This document shows, one piece after another, positions 16,582 to 26,205 of a stretch of DNA of 64,000 bases (within the stretch, counting starts at the first letter, position 1; every line of letters begins with the position of its first letter). The translations under genes were made by a program, and so were the position numbers. The DNA is from Candidatus Gastranaerophilales bacterium. GTDB taxonomy: Bacteria; Cyanobacteriota; Vampirovibrionia; Gastranaerophilales; Gastranaerophilaceae. The DNA lies in assembly GCA_017560095.1 (NCBI GenBank), contig JAFYOU010000036.1, positions 1 to 64,000 of the forward strand. The letters are read 5' to 3'. Under the pieces are notes generated by a model. It saw only the letters and a program-made list of their open reading frames with translations. It did no database searches and was not told where the DNA came from.

Positions 16582-17829
16582 CTAACTAAGTGGATTTATA
16601 ACAATACCTGATAATAATTTTGGATAAAAATATGTCGATTTTTGAGGCATACGAAGTCCGGCAGATGAAATGTCAATAATATCTTTCATTTTAGGATATG
16701 CCATAATGAAACATGCATTTGCATTACCCGATTTTACTGATTCAAAAGAAACATTTTCTTTTTTCTCATATTTGATACCATTTTGAGCCATTAATTCTTC
16801 TTGCGAAAAACCCAATTCACCTTTCAAGATAACTTCATGTAAAACAGTTAAATCAAGATTTTGAAGTTCTTTTGCTGTATCAATTGATTCTTTTACGCCT
16901 TCTTTTAATTTTAAAACATAATATTTTTCATCATTTCTTAAAATTAAGCCTGTTGTAATTTGTTTTTTGTTTTCTTCTTCAATTTTATCCAAAAATGCAT
17001 CCTTATCTGTCATTTCAATAACATCGTAATGTTTTTTAACAGCTTCTAAAACATCAGTTGGTTTAATATCTTTTTCAACAATTCTATGAGTCGGATAAAT
17101 TACCAAATTTTCATCTGCAGCATTTGTAAAATAACTCATTACATATTGAGCATATTCGTTTTCTGGATGCTCTTTAGCATATCTCATAGATGTTTCATAT
17201 CTATGATGTCCATCTGCAATTAACAATGTTTTATCTGATAAAACTTCTGATATAATTGCGATATCACTACTGTCATCTATTAAATAGATAAGATTTTGAA
17301 TACCCAAATCATCTGTTATATCCATATATGGTTCTTTTGCTAAATATTTTGAAGCAACTTCGGATTCAATTCTTTGTTTTTCATCGTTATAAACCATAAA
17401 AATTTGAGAATAAAAAGCACCCGTTGCAGATACTAATTTAAATCTATCTTCCTTGGGGCCACCCATAGTAAACTCATGAGGCAAAATCTTTTTAGATTCA
17501 AAATCTTCAATTTTATTTCTTGCAATAAAACCTTTTCGCTCAATTAATTTACCTTTTTCATTTGTATATTTTTGAACAATGTAAAATATAGCAGGTTTAT
17601 TTGTATGAACTAAAATTTCTTTTTCTTTCCAATCAGAAAAACATTTAGCAGATTCAGAGTATCTATCTTGAGCTTTATTTAAAATCAAACGAACACAATT
17701 AAATTCGCTTCTTGCATATAATTCATCTTGATATTTTTCATCAATAACATCATAAGGAGGAGCAACCACATCTTTCATATCAACTTTTTCTTGATTATAA
17801 ACTATTGCATTTAATGGTAAAACTTCCAT
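16582..17829 (-). CDS. DUF1015 family protein
   Basis: This 415-residue protein has the conserved DUF1015 start (LPLNAIVYN..KVDMKDVVAPPYDVI) and the family hallmark LLIADGHHRYETSMRYAKEH near residues 203-222. Members are widespread in anaerobes and cyanobacterial relatives, and some are described as SerK-like, ParB-fold proteins that may bind nucleotides or serine, but no activity can be assigned here. AAGGGGAG lies before the ATG at 17829. It is the first gene of the operon with the debranching enzyme. A TGTAACAAA motif stands about 75 bases upstream of the start, in the same orientation. Confidence 0.85.
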   Translation of the reverse strand: MEVLPLNAIVYNQEKVDMKDVVAPPYDVIDEKYQDELYARSEFNCVRLILNKAQDRYSESAKCFSDWKEKEILVHTNKPAIFYIVQKYTNEKGKLIERKGFIARNKIEDFESKKILPHEFTMGGPKEDRFKLVSATGAFYSQIFMVYNDEKQRIESEVASKYLAKEPYMDITDDLGIQNLIYLIDDSSDIAIISEVLSDKTLLIADGHHRYETSMRYAKEHPENEYAQYVMSYFTNAADENLVIYPTHRIVEKDIKPTDVLEAVKKHYDVIEMTDKDAFLDKIEEENKKQITTGLILRNDEKYYVLKLKEGVKESIDTAKELQNLDLTVLHEVILKGELGFSQEELMAQNGIKYEKKENVSFESVKSGNANACFIMAYPKMKDIIDISSAGLRMPQKSTYFYPKLLSGIVINPLS

Positions 17830-17994
17830 ATTATCTCCCCTTATTTGTCTATTATGCTAATTATAGCTTATAAAAACACTTCATTAAAAGAATTTTTAAC
17901 ATTTGTTACATTAAATTAAATTTGAGCAATTTTTGTTCAAAAAAATACTTTATTTAAATGTATAGTGTGTAGTGTATTAGTTTAAGGTTAGTTT

Positions 17995-18885
17995 ATGGAA
18001 AATACCATTCATGCAAATTATGATGGAACGTATAACAATTTTAATTATGCGTTTGGTTTAAAGAGAAAAACAAAAGAATCAATACTGTTAGAAGAAACTC
18101 TTCAAAATATCGAAGATAAACAAGGTATTTTGGGAAAAGCTTGGAATGGAATAAAAGAAATCACAACACTTGGCGTATCTGAAAGTGATTGTGAAAGTAT
18201 GCTTGAAAAATATAATAAAGGAGAAGTAAGTTTTGAAAAAGCTATTGAATATCTTGAGGAATATGATTCAAAACAAGAAACCATGTCCGGTTTATTGTCG
18301 AATATCGTAACAGGTGTTGGAGCAATTGCAATAGCAGGAGCGGGTCCTGTTGGTTGGGGTATGGCATTTATAAAAGGAGCTCCAATCGGAGCGGCAATAA
18401 AAGCCGGAATTGGCGTATTAGATAGAGCAACAAATGATGTTGAAGATGATGCAATTGACGGAAAACAAATAGTAAAAGATGTGGTTTCTGGAGCTTTAAC
18501 AGGTGCTGCAAGTGCAGTTTCAGGTTCACAATGCTTTATCTACAAGGGTCTTGAAAACGCCAGCATGTTACCAACAAACGAATTGGCAACCCAAGCACTT
18601 AAAGGCGCTTTATGTGGTGTTGAATGTGGCTTAATGTCAGGAAGTGCTAGTTATATGACAGACGTTGCGTTTGGTGACAAAGAATTCAGTTTTGGAGATT
18701 TAACAAATAACGCTCTAACTTCGGCATTTGTATCAGGAACCGTTGGCGGTGTAGTAGGTGCAGGAACGTTAGGCTTAGAAAATTCAGGTATTATAAACTC
18801 AAATGGCTCTGTTGCTAAATATTCGGTTTTAAGCTCGACAAGAAAAGCTTTAGGTACAGGCGAAAGGGAAGCTCTGGATTTATAA
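17995..18885 (+). CDS. Hypothetical protein with hydrophobic Gly/Ala-rich segments
   Basis: This 296-residue protein has a polar N-terminal helical third (residues 1-95). From about residue 97 on it has alternating Gly/Ala/Val-rich hydrophobic stretches: GLLSNIVTGVGAIAIAGAGPVGWGMAF, GALTGAASAVSG and FVSGTVGGVVGAGTLG regions. The pattern resembles the glycine-rich pre-toxin regions of polymorphic-toxin proteins and some membrane-inserting proteins, but no toxin domain follows and no immunity gene is adjacent. There is no signal peptide. TTTAAGG precedes the ATG. It stands alone, with a terminator directly downstream. I cannot assign a function. Confidence 0.65.
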   Translation: MENTIHANYDGTYNNFNYAFGLKRKTKESILLEETLQNIEDKQGILGKAWNGIKEITTLGVSESDCESMLEKYNKGEVSFEKAIEYLEEYDSKQETMSGLLSNIVTGVGAIAIAGAGPVGWGMAFIKGAPIGAAIKAGIGVLDRATNDVEDDAIDGKQIVKDVVSGALTGAASAVSGSQCFIYKGLENASMLPTNELATQALKGALCGVECGLMSGSASYMTDVAFGDKEFSFGDLTNNALTSAFVSGTVGGVVGAGTLGLENSGIINSNGSVAKYSVLSSTRKALGTGEREALDL

Positions 18886-18900
18886 AATCTAAATTTATAA

Positions 18901-18930
18901 AAAACGAGGCAAATGCCTCGTTTTTTATTT
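18901..18930. terminator. Bidirectional terminator between the convergent genes
   Basis: A perfect stem AAAACGAGGC / GCCTCGTTTT with an AAAT loop and flanking A/T runs separates the 296-aa gene from the SLH protein gene. Confidence 0.88.
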
Positions 18931-18944
18931 CTATATTTTCCTTT

Positions 18945-20159
18945 TTATATTTCTTCTTCAACGTTGAAGATTTTTACCCTTAAAGGCTCAAGTAAAACAA
19001 AATCTACTCTTTGGCCTTTATGAATATACATATTTTGACCTTTAACAACGTTGTAGCGTGTTCTTGTTAAATAAGGATCATTTCTAATGATTCTCATATC
19101 GGCATCTCTTTCTCCAAGGGATGCAACAATTTTCATATCAGGATTTCCTTTTACTTCTGTTAAAACATTAGAAGTAGTTAAAGCCATGTATCCGTTTTGG
19201 AAGAATCTATGAGGTCTTTCAACTTTATGAACTTTGCCATCAATATTAATTCCAATCGGAAGAACAACATATTTTTCTCTTGTTACAAAGTTGTATGGAG
19301 TTCTTGCAATAAATGTTTCGCCTTCTTTTGCAGTTTTTGCATTAATGCATTTTTGAACAGTTAAAGGCAAAATTGTTCCTTCAGGAATTACTGCATATTC
19401 TTCATCATAATAAACATTATCTAAAATAAAGCCGTTTGCTTTTTTAGGTTCAGCAAATTTTTTCTTTGGCGGAGCAACTTCTTCTTTTAATTTATCACTT
19501 GGGATAACTTTAACAGCTTCAACCATATTAAATAAAAATCTTGCTAATTCGCCACGAAGAGCATGTCTATTTGGCTCAAGCGTAGTTTCATGACCTGGAA
19601 GATTGTAAACTAGACCAAGCATTTGGCATTTTCCAGCTGCAATTAATGCCCAGTCTGGAATTTCAGAATAATCGCTATAAATTGAAACAAAATGTTTTGC
19701 TTCTTCTGTATCCATATTTTGGGGAGCCAAAGCATTTAAAATAATAGTTAGCGCTTCCATTCTTGTAACAAACTCGTTTGGTTTAAATGTTCCATTGCCA
19801 TAGCCATTAACTAAACCATAATAAGAAGCCACTTGAATATTTCTATCAGCCCAATGATTTTTAGTATCTGAGTAATTAAATACAAGAGGAATATCTTTTT
19901 CATAAATTCCCAATGCTTTAATAACCATTGTTGAAAATTCGCCTCTGGTAACTTTTTGATCAGGTCTATAAAGTCCATCAGGATAACCAACAACAACTTG
20001 CTTGTCAGTTAAAAAAGTTACTGCTTCATAAGCCCAATGGCTTGGTGGAAGATCGGGATAGCTTTCTGGCCCTTGTTCTAAAGCATATTTCGCCATTGCT
20101 GGTGTTGCAAAAAGAGCTAATGCAATAGTGGCGATAACATTTAAAAATAATTTTTTCAT
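18945..20159 (-). CDS. SLH-domain envelope protein
   Basis: This 404-residue exported protein begins with the signal peptide MKKLFLNVIATIALALFATPAMA. Three S-layer homology units follow: YPDLPPSHWAYEAVTFL...YPDGLYRPDQKVTRGEF (about 34-75), YSDTKNHWADRNI...GNGTFKPNEFVTRMEAL (about 97-140), and a more divergent one ending near residue 215. SLH domains bind pyruvylated or similar secondary polymers of the cell wall. The C-terminal 180 residues form a beta-rich domain of unknown role, too short for the OprB-type porin barrel of cyanobacterial SomA proteins. It is monocistronic with its own terminator. A wall-attachment role is well supported. Confidence 0.85.
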   Translation of the reverse strand: MKKLFLNVIATIALALFATPAMAKYALEQGPESYPDLPPSHWAYEAVTFLTDKQVVVGYPDGLYRPDQKVTRGEFSTMVIKALGIYEKDIPLVFNYSDTKNHWADRNIQVASYYGLVNGYGNGTFKPNEFVTRMEALTIILNALAPQNMDTEEAKHFVSIYSDYSEIPDWALIAAGKCQMLGLVYNLPGHETTLEPNRHALRGELARFLFNMVEAVKVIPSDKLKEEVAPPKKKFAEPKKANGFILDNVYYDEEYAVIPEGTILPLTVQKCINAKTAKEGETFIARTPYNFVTREKYVVLPIGINIDGKVHKVERPHRFFQNGYMALTTSNVLTEVKGNPDMKIVASLGERDADMRIIRNDPYLTRTRYNVVKGQNMYIHKGQRVDFVLLEPLRVKIFNVEEEI

Positions 20160-20297
20160 TTATACACTTTGCTCCATTCTTAATAAAATAATTCTACATG
20201 CTAAAACTATTGCATGCAAGGCTTTTATTAATATTTCCTATATACAATGCATGTGAATAAAAAGTTTTGTTATAATATTTTTAAAAATGGAGGAAGT

Positions 20298-22040
20298 ATG
20301 ATTTTAGACAAAATTAATTCACCAACTGATTTAAAAAATTTATCCGTTGACGAAATGAAAACGCTTTCAAATGAAATGCGAAAAATTATTATAAAAAAAG
20401 TAAATACAACAGGTGGACATATGGCTCCAAATTTAGGAATAATCGAAACAACAATTGCTCTTCATTATGTTTTTAATTCACCTATTGATAAATTTGTTTT
20501 TGATGTTTCACATCAATGTTATCCGCATAAAATTTTAACCGGAAGAAAAGATGGCTTTTTAAATGAATCAGATTATCAAAAATATACAGGCTACACTGCT
20601 CCTGAAGAATCAGCTCATGATATGTTTAAAATAGGGCATACTTCAACATCCATTTCTCTAGCTTGTGGCTTAGCTAAAGCAAGAGATTTAAAGTGCGAAA
20701 ACTATAATGTTATAGCTTTAATCGGAGATGGTTCTTTATCAGGTGGCGAAGCATTAGAAGGGCTCAATTTTGCTTCAAAGTTAAATAGCAATTTTATTAT
20801 TATTGTTAATGATAATCAAATGTCTATCGCTCAAAACTATGGCGGTTTATATGATAATTTAGCACATTTACGAGAAACCAAAGGTGAAGCTAAAAATAAT
20901 TTCTTTAAAACATTAGGTTATGATTATTGTTATATTGAAAATGGCAATAATATCGAAACTTTAATTGAAGAATTTAAAAAAATCAAAAACATCAATCATC
21001 CGCTTATTGTTCATTTGGTAACCGAAAAAGGCCATGGGCTAACTCAAGCAGTTGATAATAAAGAAAAATTCCATTGGATTATGCCAGGAGAACTAGATGA
21101 AAAACCAGCCTTCAGCATGCCAGAAAGTTATACATCTATTACTGTTGATTATTTTTTAAACAAAGCAAAAAATGATTCTAGTTTTGCAGTAGTTAACGCC
21201 GCAACTCCTGGGGTTTTTGGATTAACTAAAGATGTTAGAGAAAAATTAGGCAAACAATATATAGATGTTGCAATAGCAGAAGAACATGCAATAGGCATGA
21301 TTTCAGGGATGGCTAAAAATGGCGCAAAACCAGTATTTTGCGTAATGAGTTCATTTATTCAAAGAACTTATGATCAACTATCTCAAGATTTATGTTTAAA
21401 CTCTAACCCTGCAACAATTTTAATCTATTGGGGCGGGATAACGGATTCCGATGCAACACATTTAACAACTTTTGATATTTCGATGATGTCTAATATTCCA
21501 AATTTGATTTATCTTGCTCCAACAACAAAAGAGGAATATTTAGCAATGCTTGATTGGTCAGTTGAACAAACTCAATATCCCGTTGCAATAAGAGTTCCAA
21601 ATATTGAACTTATATCAACTGGAATTGAAGATAAAACAGATTATTCTATTTTAAATAAATATCAAATAACCAAAAAAGGTAACACTGTTGCACTTTTGGG
21701 TCTTGGAAACTTCTATTTTAAAGCAGTTGAAGTTGCTAAACTTTTAGAAAAAGAGGAAATCAATGCAACAATTATTAATCCAAAATTCATAACAGGTATT
21801 GATTGCGAATTAATGGAAGAATTAAAAAAAGACCACAAAGTTATTGTAACTCTTGAAGATGGTGAGCTAAATGGTGGTTTTGGAGAAAAAATCGCAAGAT
21901 ATTTTGGCCCATCCGAAATGAAAGTTTTAAATTATGGCTCACATAAAGAATTTTCAGATAGAATTCCACTTGATGAACTTTATACAAAATATCGTCTGTA
22001 TAATGAATTGATTTTAGAAGACATTAAAAAAGCTCTTTAA
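20298..22040 (+). CDS. 1-deoxy-D-xylulose-5-phosphate synthase-like transketolase
   Basis: The start at 20298 is chosen for its GGAGGAAG. The 580-residue product has the thiamin-diphosphate enzyme layout: FDVSHQCYPHKILTGR, GHTSTSISLACGLA, the TPP motif GDGSLSGG...NDNQ, then the pyrimidine domain AEEHAIGMISGMA and a DATHLTTFDISMM stretch, and a C-terminal transketolase domain with DGELNGGFGEKIA. DXS makes the first MEP-pathway intermediate from pyruvate and glyceraldehyde-3-phosphate. This protein is about 40-60 residues shorter than typical DXS and lacks most of the insert between the TPP domain and the first linker. It could be a true DXS or a paralogous carboligase; DXS-like is the safest call. 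Confidence 0.75.
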   Translation: MILDKINSPTDLKNLSVDEMKTLSNEMRKIIIKKVNTTGGHMAPNLGIIETTIALHYVFNSPIDKFVFDVSHQCYPHKILTGRKDGFLNESDYQKYTGYTAPEESAHDMFKIGHTSTSISLACGLAKARDLKCENYNVIALIGDGSLSGGEALEGLNFASKLNSNFIIIVNDNQMSIAQNYGGLYDNLAHLRETKGEAKNNFFKTLGYDYCYIENGNNIETLIEEFKKIKNINHPLIVHLVTEKGHGLTQAVDNKEKFHWIMPGELDEKPAFSMPESYTSITVDYFLNKAKNDSSFAVVNAATPGVFGLTKDVREKLGKQYIDVAIAEEHAIGMISGMAKNGAKPVFCVMSSFIQRTYDQLSQDLCLNSNPATILIYWGGITDSDATHLTTFDISMMSNIPNLIYLAPTTKEEYLAMLDWSVEQTQYPVAIRVPNIELISTGIEDKTDYSILNKYQITKKGNTVALLGLGNFYFKAVEVAKLLEKEEINATIINPKFITGIDCELMEELKKDHKVIVTLEDGELNGGFGEKIARYFGPSEMKVLNYGSHKEFSDRIPLDELYTKYRLYNELILEDIKKAL

Positions 22041-22058
22041 TAAGAGCTTTTTTAATGT
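22021..22058 (+). terminator. Terminator overlapping the stop of the DXS-like gene
   Basis: A perfect 17-base inverted repeat (ACATTAAAAAAGCTCTT and its complement) has its TAAT loop containing the stop codon. The 3' arm carries six T residues. It is unusually placed because the 5' arm lies inside the coding sequence. Confidence 0.8.
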
Positions 22059-22126
22059 GGCAATTTTTCTTTTCAAAATGTTTTTATAATTATATACGAG
22101 AATTATTGCCACATTTTGGAGAGAGC

Positions 22127-25100
22127 ATGGGTATTTTAAATTCAACCAGTCAAGTAATTAAAAACAACAAAAAGTTTAAAGAGTGGGAACAACAAGACGC
22201 AGATAAACAAGCGCAACGTGAAGCCCTATATCAAAAAAAGCAACTTGACGAAGAGACTTTAAAAAAAGCTGCTGCTAAAGGCAAAGTTATTATGGATGTT
22301 GTAGACATTATGGATACACATTCAGAAGAAGTTGCTGAAAATACAGAAACAGCAGTTATGCCAATAGCGCAACTGGCTCCTATATTAGGCTTACTCGGAA
22401 GTACCATTGGTGCTGGTTTTATAGGTTGGTCAAAAATTAAGAATATAGGCAAAAAATTTGATGAATTTCACGCAACAGACCTTGGGAAAGAATATAACAG
22501 ACTCTACAACAATCTTTCTTCTGCATTATTGCAAGAAACTAAAGGCCTAGATTTTTTAGAAGAAACAAAATTTGAATTTGCAGGAGCTTTTCCTGAACTT
22601 TTCAATCCTGATGCATTTAAGAATATAGGCACAGATGAAACTAAAGAAAAAATTTCTTCTTTGGTTAAACAAATAACCGATTTAAAAAATGCCGAAAACA
22701 ATAAAAAGATTTTTGATAGTATTACACTAAAATCGCTAAAAATTCCAAAATTTGCAAAAGCTTCACTTTTAGCAATTGTAGGAATTACGGCAGGCGTTTT
22801 TGTTTTATCTAACGTATTAGGTGCAAAACTTCAAGTTAGAGCTTCAAGAATTGCTCGTTGGCAATCTAGAGAAGATTTAAAAGATCCAAAATATTTCGTT
22901 CAATATACGCCAGAGCAAATTGCTCAAGCACAAAAGAATTTAGAAACAAATAAAGAAAATAAAGAAGAAAAGAAAAAAGGAATATCTTTTAAAGGTAAAC
23001 TTGCTCCAATGGGAGGAGGACTATTAGGCGCAGGATTGTTTGGCAAAAAAGACGAAAATAAATTTGAAAAAAGAAACAAGGGTTTCTTTAAAACCATGGG
23101 AAGCACAATCAAGGATAATAAAAACTATAAAGAATGGGCTCAAAACTATAATCCACAAGATAAAATGGTTCAGGGCGAACTAAGCCAACAAGATTTAATT
23201 GAAGCTCAAAAAGATAAAGAAATTATCCAAAGAATTACTAAAAAAATTAATAATAATGCTGAAGAATACTCAGAAGATATGGAAGTAGCAGCAGGTGTTT
23301 TAATTGGTGGAACCCCTTGGCTTGGTCTTGGCATAAGTTCATTATTAAATTTATTTATTAATAAAACAGGAATTGCTAAAAATGGCGAAATAAAAGCATT
23401 TGAAAAAGCGCTAAAAGGTTTAGAAGAAAGTAAACAGGAACACCTTAGAAATGTTAGAAAAAACTTCTTAGAAGCAACTGAAAAAAATGAAAAAGGTTTT
23501 GTTGCTAAGCTAAAAAATTTAAATGCAGGTAAAGATTATTGTATGCAAATGCTTAATGCTTCAATTGTTAGAAAAGATGGCAAATTTGATATTGCTCAAT
23601 CATTATCCAAAGCTTTTAATTTCTTAAAATCAACAAAAGCTTCAAGAAATATTTTAATTGGTGTAACTGGTACTTTATTAACAACAATCGCAGGCGCTTT
23701 TATTGGTCTAAAACTTCAAAAAGCGTCAGCTCGTGCTGGTAGATACAAAGCAAAACAAAAAATTGCAAACGACCCAAGAAATTTTGTAGGCTATAGCGAA
23801 AAAGATTTTGAAGAAGTTAAAAACGTTAAAGCACAAAAGAAAACTTTTGGTGAAAAAGTTAAAGAAACAATTACATTTATTCCAAGAGTAATTAAAGATT
23901 ACATCGAATATGAAAAATTCAGAAAAACAGAAGCAAAACAAGATAAAAAATTATTAAATGAACTTGTTAAGCTTGATGTAACAGAAGAACAGCTAAATGA
24001 AGCAAAAGATCTACAAAGAAAAGTATTCACAACATTTGAAAACGTAGATGATAAATCACAAGAATATTCTGAATCAATCGAAGCATTGAATGAAATGACT
24101 ATGCCATTATTACCCGTTATTGGTTTTGGTACGGCAGTTGCACCAATTGTAATCGGCTTAGTTAAAGCCTATAAAAAGGGTGGAGCAGGTGTAGCTGAAG
24201 CAGTAACCGGCTTCTTTGCAAACCATACAAAAATTTTAAACAATAAAATTTCTAAAAAGATTTTAGGAGAAATGGCGCAAAATGCAACCAAACTTACTGC
24301 TGATTCACAAGATTTCAAATTGGGTAAATTAGTAAGTGATACAATCGCTCAAGCAAGAGAAAGAGCTGGCAAAGACGGCAATGAAATTGAAGAGTTAATA
24401 AAGTTAATTACAGAAAATAAAACTTTAAAAACCATGAAAATTTCTGATTTAGAAAGCATGTGTGGCATAAAACTTGCAACAAACTTAGGATCTGATGCAT
24501 CTTTGCTTGACTTTATCAATGATTTAATTCAAAAATACAATCTAACAGAATTAAATGGTGGGAAAATACCTAATTTTGAAACAATTGGCACTCTATTTAT
24601 TAAAGCCAAAGAAAAAGCAGGAGAAGATGGTAACCAACTAAAAGAACTTTTAAATTTAATTATTGAAGATGAAAAATATGCACAATATTTAAACTTAAAA
24701 CCAACAGACTTCTTGGACGAATTTACTTTAAGTCAAGTGCCAGAAGAATATTCAGAAATGTTAGATTTATCATTTGCTGACATTATCAAAATGATACCAG
24801 AAGATAAAATTCCAAACATTAAATTAGGAGAAAAACCTAACTTAACTTTCTTGAGCAATTTTATAGAAGAAGTAAATAAATTAACTAAAGCAACTATTGT
24901 ACAAGGAAGCTTAAGAGAATATATTAAAGGTTTGGATGGCAATAACCCAATAACTTTAATTTTGAAAAAAATTGCAAATTCCAAAATGACAAATGATCAA
25001 GCTTTAAAAATTTATCAAAATATTGAAACAATAATTAAAAACATACCATCCAAAGACTTAAACAAAATCTTTACTTGTGCTTTTGAAGCATTCAAAAAGA

Positions 25101-25438
25101 ATCCTGTTGAATTTATGCAAGCAATTCAAGACGGCAAATTGAAAAACATTATCGCTTCTAAAACTGCAATTAATGTAGCTGCAATTACAGGTGGAACTTG
25201 GACAGCTTTATCGCTTGTTTTAACATACGCCCTAGAAGCAACTCTTGCTGGTATGCAAAAAAACGCTGGCAAACTAGGAGTAATGACTGCTTTAGAAGAA
25301 TTAAGCGATGATAGGTATTATGCTAATGAAAATTCTAACAAAGAAAAAGCTCCTGTCGTAAATCAAAATTCAAATCTAGCAAATAAGCCTCGAAGTGAAA
25401 TGCTTGAAAAATGGATAAAAAACAATCAAAATAAATAA
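22127..25438 (+). CDS. Large three-module membrane protein of unknown function, 1103 aa
   Basis: The start at 22127 is chosen for the GGAGAGAG six bases upstream. The protein has three tandem copies of a module of roughly 290-350 residues. Each starts with a charged helix containing a 'K..K.EW' or similar segment (NNKKFKEWEQ, DNKNYKEWAQ, YIEYEKFRK) and a 'EE..E...A' helix. A first hydrophobic segment follows (for example PILGLLGSTIGAGFIGW), then a long polar stretch, and then a second hydrophobic segment. After that comes an 'RA.R..RY.AR' type basic segment (RASRIARW, ASARAGRY) and a 'DP+.FV.Y' tail. The third copy has a longer middle. No enzyme motif is seen. It may be a membrane scaffold. 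The family is unknown to me; related-looking proteins are at 40714 and 43017. Confidence 0.7.
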   Translation: MGILNSTSQVIKNNKKFKEWEQQDADKQAQREALYQKKQLDEETLKKAAAKGKVIMDVVDIMDTHSEEVAENTETAVMPIAQLAPILGLLGSTIGAGFIGWSKIKNIGKKFDEFHATDLGKEYNRLYNNLSSALLQETKGLDFLEETKFEFAGAFPELFNPDAFKNIGTDETKEKISSLVKQITDLKNAENNKKIFDSITLKSLKIPKFAKASLLAIVGITAGVFVLSNVLGAKLQVRASRIARWQSREDLKDPKYFVQYTPEQIAQAQKNLETNKENKEEKKKGISFKGKLAPMGGGLLGAGLFGKKDENKFEKRNKGFFKTMGSTIKDNKNYKEWAQNYNPQDKMVQGELSQQDLIEAQKDKEIIQRITKKINNNAEEYSEDMEVAAGVLIGGTPWLGLGISSLLNLFINKTGIAKNGEIKAFEKALKGLEESKQEHLRNVRKNFLEATEKNEKGFVAKLKNLNAGKDYCMQMLNASIVRKDGKFDIAQSLSKAFNFLKSTKASRNILIGVTGTLLTTIAGAFIGLKLQKASARAGRYKAKQKIANDPRNFVGYSEKDFEEVKNVKAQKKTFGEKVKETITFIPRVIKDYIEYEKFRKTEAKQDKKLLNELVKLDVTEEQLNEAKDLQRKVFTTFENVDDKSQEYSESIEALNEMTMPLLPVIGFGTAVAPIVIGLVKAYKKGGAGVAEAVTGFFANHTKILNNKISKKILGEMAQNATKLTADSQDFKLGKLVSDTIAQARERAGKDGNEIEELIKLITENKTLKTMKISDLESMCGIKLATNLGSDASLLDFINDLIQKYNLTELNGGKIPNFETIGTLFIKAKEKAGEDGNQLKELLNLIIEDEKYAQYLNLKPTDFLDEFTLSQVPEEYSEMLDLSFADIIKMIPEDKIPNIKLGEKPNLTFLSNFIEEVNKLTKATIVQGSLREYIKGLDGNNPITLILKKIANSKMTNDQALKIYQNIETIIKNIPSKDLNKIFTCAFEAFKKNPVEFMQAIQDGKLKNIIASKTAINVAAITGGTWTALSLVLTYALEATLAGMQKNAGKLGVMTALEELSDDRYYANENSNKEKAPVVNQNSNLANKPRSEMLEKWIKNNQNK

Positions 25439-25445
25439 ACCCAGT

Positions 25446-25473
25446 AAAAAAGCCCTTTGTAGGGCTTTTTTGC
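25446..25473. terminator. Bidirectional terminator
   Basis: A perfect stem AAAAAAGCCCT / AGGGCTTTTTT with a TTGT loop stands between the 1103-aa gene and the convergent exported protein gene. Confidence 0.88.
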
Positions 25474-25504
25474 TTCAAATCTAAATAATGTTTTGTTCTA
25501 TCAC

Positions 25505-26071
25505 TCAAATTAACATAGTGAAAATCGATAATCTTCTGTCTTGCACATGGAAATCTTCAATATTTAAATTATTTTGCATGTTTCCTTCGCTGAATTTTGT
25601 TATTTCTTCAATATCATGAGCTTTTTTATCTTTAAAACGCTCAATAATACCTTTATAGGTTTTTATTTTATTTTTCTTTATTTTAGCTTTGCACTTTTTA
25701 TTTTTATAAAAAATTGTTTTATAATATGTTATTTTTTTATTTTCAATGTCGAAGGCTTGCGTATTATCAAAATGAACGTCTGATTTAAATAATTCCCAAA
25801 TTGAATTATTTTCCTTTAAAACAAAAAGTTTGTAACCTGCTAAAGAATAAAAGTATTGCGATTTAACAATTCCTATGATTTCAGCCTTGTTATCATTATT
25901 GATATCTTCAAAATAACTTATTACTTGAAAATCTTCTTCGGGCATTTTGGTTTGAACAAACTCTTTTAAAATTTTATTTGAATTTTCATCTCCAACACCA
26001 TTAAAATCAAATGTTTTAGTTTGTACATTTAAAAATAAGGCCGAAATTAATATAAAAACAATCTTTTTCAT
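25505..26071 (-). CDS. Exported hypothetical protein with a VCBS/FG-GAP-like Asp-rich motif
   Basis: This 188-residue protein starts with the signal peptide MKKIVFILISALFLNVQT. The segment YFEDINNDNKAEIIGIV (about 53-69) matches the calcium-binding D-x-N-x-D-x-x-E/D pattern of FG-GAP/VCBS-like repeats, here as a single unit. It is followed by beta-rich sequence and a very Lys-rich stretch (NKKCKAKIKKNKIKTYK). It is likely periplasmic or surface located. No enzymatic motif is seen. It is divergent from the 105-aa gene at 26206. Family assignment beyond the single motif is not possible. Confidence 0.65.
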   Translation of the reverse strand: MKKIVFILISALFLNVQTKTFDFNGVGDENSNKILKEFVQTKMPEEDFQVISYFEDINNDNKAEIIGIVKSQYFYSLAGYKLFVLKENNSIWELFKSDVHFDNTQAFDIENKKITYYKTIFYKNKKCKAKIKKNKIKTYKGIIERFKDKKAHDIEEITKFSEGNMQNNLNIEDFHVQDRRLSIFTMLI

Positions 26072-26205
26072 AAGTTGATATCAGCATATTGCAAAATAAC
26101 TAACAAATTATTTTTTTTAGCCGTTTTAGAAAAGTAAGAGAGTGTTGTTTTTTAAATAAAAAAATGCTATCATCGTGGTAAATCAAGGGCATAAGGCGAG
26201 GTTAA

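Noticed and set aside
17995..18885. Polymorphic toxin of the Gly/Ala-rich pre-toxin type
   Set aside because: No C-terminal toxin domain, no secretion signal and no immunity gene are seen; the composition alone is insufficient.
22055..22126. 24-codon N-terminal extension of the 1103-aa protein
   Set aside because: It overlaps the terminator of the DXS-like gene, while GGAGAGAG precedes the ATG at 22127.
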